A DNA stretch of 32,045 bases, from positions 1-32,045 of the forward strand of contig JALXCB010000199.1 of NCBI GenBank assembly GCA_026991225.1. The letters are read 5' to 3'. Shown in pieces: positions 30,329-32,045 of the stretch. The notes below the pieces were generated by a model that was not told where the DNA came from, searched no databases, and was given only the letters and a program-made list of their open reading frames with translations. Numbering within the stretch: the stretch's first letter is position 1; each line of letters starts with the position of its first letter. A program made the position numbers and the translations under genes. Source of the DNA: Anaerolineae bacterium. Lineage in GTDB: Bacteria > Chloroflexota > Anaerolineae > J102.

Positions 30329-31654
30329 ATGAAACGCATTTCCCTCGCCTTATTCGTCCTGACCCTTGCCGCGCTGGCCCTGACCGCCTGCGGTTCCACC
30401 GGGCCTATCCTGGCCAACGCCCGCATCGAGCCCGAAACCATCAGCCCCAACGCGGATGGAACGGCCGACGTGGCGCGCATCTCATACACCATCCGTCGCC
30501 CCAGCGAGATATCTATTTACTTCGAAGATGAAGCGGGCAATCGCTATTATTTCCGTCAGAACAAACACCGGGGAGCTCGCGATTATAACGTCCTTTGGGG
30601 CGGCGTCATCGAAAAACACATCTTCCTGGACCCCGACCACATCATCGACGCGTATATCGGCCAGGTGCTGCCCGATGGCCGGTATCAGTGGGTCATCGAG
30701 GCGACCGACGCGCGGGGCTTCACCGACCGGGCCGAAGGCGTCATCACCATCCAGGATGCCGACACAGAGATGCCCGAGTTCGAGAACTTCGCGGTGAACC
30801 CTGAGGTCATCACCCCCAACCAGGACGGCATCGACGACCGGGCCTCCATCACCTACTGGCTGACCAAAGAGGTGGAGGAGATTCAGGTTTACCTGATGAA
30901 CCCCCACGACAAGGAAAATCCCAATCGCAAGTACCCCTTAGAGCCCACCGAGCGCAAAGTGGAGCCCACCGAGGCGGGCTATCACTTCTACGATTACGAC
31001 GGCGGCATCGACAAGGGCGCGGACCCGCCCCCTGACGGCGATTATCTCGTCGTAGCCGAGGCCTGGGACAAGGTGGGCAATCACAATATCATCACAGGCA
31101 CGCTCACCATCAAGGATGGCGGCTACCCGCGGGCGCAGATCGTCGGCGGGAAGATTACGATGGTCGGGCCTTTCGACAGCGGCTACAAGCTGAACATTCC
31201 CCTGGGCGGGAAGATGATCTTCACGGCCACCATCGAAAATTATGGCCGGGTGCCCATCCGCACCGCGGGCCCGTGGCCGGGCGCGGTGTACAAAGCCAGC
31301 GAAAACTACAACACCCTGGCCTATCAGGAAAACGAACCAAGCTGGTTCGAACAGTCGGGCACGTGGCGCTTTGGCCTGAATTACCAGTCCAACTTCGGGC
31401 AGGACTGGCCCTTCCGCTTCGCGGTGGGGCGCAAGGATGAGGACCTGCGTTGTGAGATCATCGATGGTCGGGAACAGTGTTTCCTGGACCCGGGCGAACG
31501 GGGGCTGGTTTATGGCACGATCATCTGGGATATCATCCCGCCCCGCAACCCCTTCCGCATCTGGGGCGGCCTGCTGCACGAGGACGTGCGCATCGAGAAC
31601 AATTTCGCGGATGTGCACGAGATCGAGATCGCGAATCCCAAGCAGGCGCCATGA
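30329..31654 (+). CDS. Lipoprotein with FlgD-type Ig-like repeats
   Basis: A 441-residue exported lipoprotein. The signal peptide 'MKRISLALFVLTLAALALTAC' ends at lipobox L18-T-A-C21. Two FlgD-Ig-like modules follow, each opening with the calcium-site-like 'ISPNADGTADVARISYTI' (about 44-61) or 'ITPNQDGIDDRASITYWL' (about 157-174) and closing with 'DGRYQWVIEATDARG' or 'DGDYLVVAEAWDKVGN'. The C-terminal part ('IPLGGKMIFTATIENYGRVPIRT') resembles a CARDB/Ig-like fold. These modules serve extracellular assembly or adhesion; no enzyme site is seen. It probably stands alone, with a promoter that yields a nearly leaderless message. Confidence 0.82.
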   Translation: MKRISLALFVLTLAALALTACGSTGPILANARIEPETISPNADGTADVARISYTIRRPSEISIYFEDEAGNRYYFRQNKHRGARDYNVLWGGVIEKHIFLDPDHIIDAYIGQVLPDGRYQWVIEATDARGFTDRAEGVITIQDADTEMPEFENFAVNPEVITPNQDGIDDRASITYWLTKEVEEIQVYLMNPHDKENPNRKYPLEPTERKVEPTEAGYHFYDYDGGIDKGADPPPDGDYLVVAEAWDKVGNHNIITGTLTIKDGGYPRAQIVGGKITMVGPFDSGYKLNIPLGGKMIFTATIENYGRVPIRTAGPWPGAVYKASENYNTLAYQENEPSWFEQSGTWRFGLNYQSNFGQDWPFRFAVGRKDEDLRCEIIDGREQCFLDPGERGLVYGTIIWDIIPPRNPFRIWGGLLHEDVRIENNFADVHEIEIANPKQAP

Positions 31655-31674
31655 GCAACGGCTCGTCAATACAA

Positions 31675-31775
31675 ATGAAAACGCCTCGCGGCCAGGTTGG
31701 CGGGCCGTGGAACGTGATGTGTGATGCGTAATGCGTAACGCTCTCACGTTTCACGTTTTCACGCATCACGCTCGT
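31675..31775. repeat. Intergenic repeat, inverted partner of 16376-16461
   Basis: 31675-31700 is the reverse complement of 16436-16461 with one difference. GTGATGCGTAATGCGTAACG and TCACGTTTTCACGCATCACG heptamers follow. Together with a CTATTTTCAT word at about 31828 this fills the 190-bp gap between the lipoprotein gene and the gene end at 31845. Confidence 0.7.
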
Positions 31776-31844
31776 TGCAGACTCGCTCAACGTGGGTTTC
31801 GAGTTGCTTTTGCAAACCAACGCAACGCTATTTTCATGGCAGGG

Positions 31845-32045
31845 CTATGGGAGTGAGGGAAGCCAGATGCGTTGGGTCGCGTCGGGCGACAGATAGCGAT
31901 AGGCCTGCAGGCCCGCGTCGCCGCCATTGAAAAACACCCACTCGTCCGTGGCGGCCAGGGCGTGGAAATGCGGATGATAGAGATTGAAGGTTCGGTGACT
32001 GAGAACCGTCGCGGCTTGTTCCCGCGGGCGGTCTGGCTGGCGAAT
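31845..32045 (-). CDS. C-terminal end of an unidentified protein, cut by the right edge
   Basis: Reading the minus strand from the window edge gives an uninterrupted 66-codon frame that ends at TAG (31847-31845). The translation includes 'VLSHRTFNLYHPHFHALAAT', 'DEWVFFNGGDAGLQAYRYL' and 'DATQRIWLPSLP'. Codon composition is like that of the neighbouring genes. The 'NLYHPHFHALAATDEWVFF' segment looks like one strand-turn-strand blade of a beta-propeller or similar beta repeat, but this is a guess. The start lies beyond the window and the function is unknown. Confidence 0.6.
   Translation of the reverse strand: MRQPDRPREQAATVLSHRTFNLYHPHFHALAATDEWVFFNGGDAGLQAYRYLSPDATQRIWLPSLP

Overview
The window most resembles a Chloroflexota chromosome, probably from the Anaerolineae or a related class. 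The reasons are a giant GT-C membrane protein with the Chlor_Arch_YYY (DUF2298) signature, a four-cysteine membrane protein of a type I associate with Chloroflexota, short intergenic repeats, and GC-rich coding sequence. This is inference from gene content; there is no rRNA or other marker to settle it. I see no tRNA, rRNA, CRISPR array or complete insertion sequence.

Left part (1-8.1 kb): the 3' end of a protein with repeated beta-domains overlaps plsC, which overlaps a small cysteine/TM protein. Convergent to these are ksgA (rRNA dimethyltransferase) and a HepT/MNT toxin-antitoxin pair, then a DUF2892 membrane protein with a clear terminator. After a repeat-filled gap come lepA (EF-4) and a two-gene type II restriction-modification unit. 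Two 154-bp MITE copies in opposite orientation, each with 11-bp terminal inverted repeats (one mismatch in the second copy) and a perfect 8-bp target duplication, lie at 3888-4041 and 8097-8250.

Middle part (8.2-21.1 kb): a 1628-residue DUF2298/GT-C protein whose loops contain DNA repeats of the kind otherwise seen between genes; a pRiA4b ORF-3-like protein; a polytopic membrane protein with clustered histidines; a 640-bp repeat region with a 150-bp direct duplication; a protoglobin fused to a MoaD/ThiS-like domain that lacks the terminal Gly-Gly; a TetR remnant; a three-gene ABC importer whose lipoprotein signal peptide is built on a (CCCAAT)n-type hexamer array; and an orphan DUF2281 antitoxin.

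Right part (21.1-32 kb): two thioredoxin-fold proteins, a minus-strand operon (PEP/pyruvate-binding protein, ABC ATPase, ABC-2 permease), and glutamate dehydrogenase preceded by a long leader with mutually exclusive terminator and antiterminator helices. Then come an AbrB-PIN toxin-antitoxin pair, a lipoprotein with FlgD-like Ig repeats, and the 3' end of a minus-strand gene running off the right edge.

The strongest candidates for something undescribed are the glutamate dehydrogenase leader (possible riboswitch or attenuator), the MITE family, the protoglobin-MoaD fusion, and the in-gene repeat arrays. Several promoters have a TTGC-type -35 box, and at least three place the start codon at or next to the predicted transcription start, so leaderless mRNAs probably coexist with Shine-Dalgarno-led ones.
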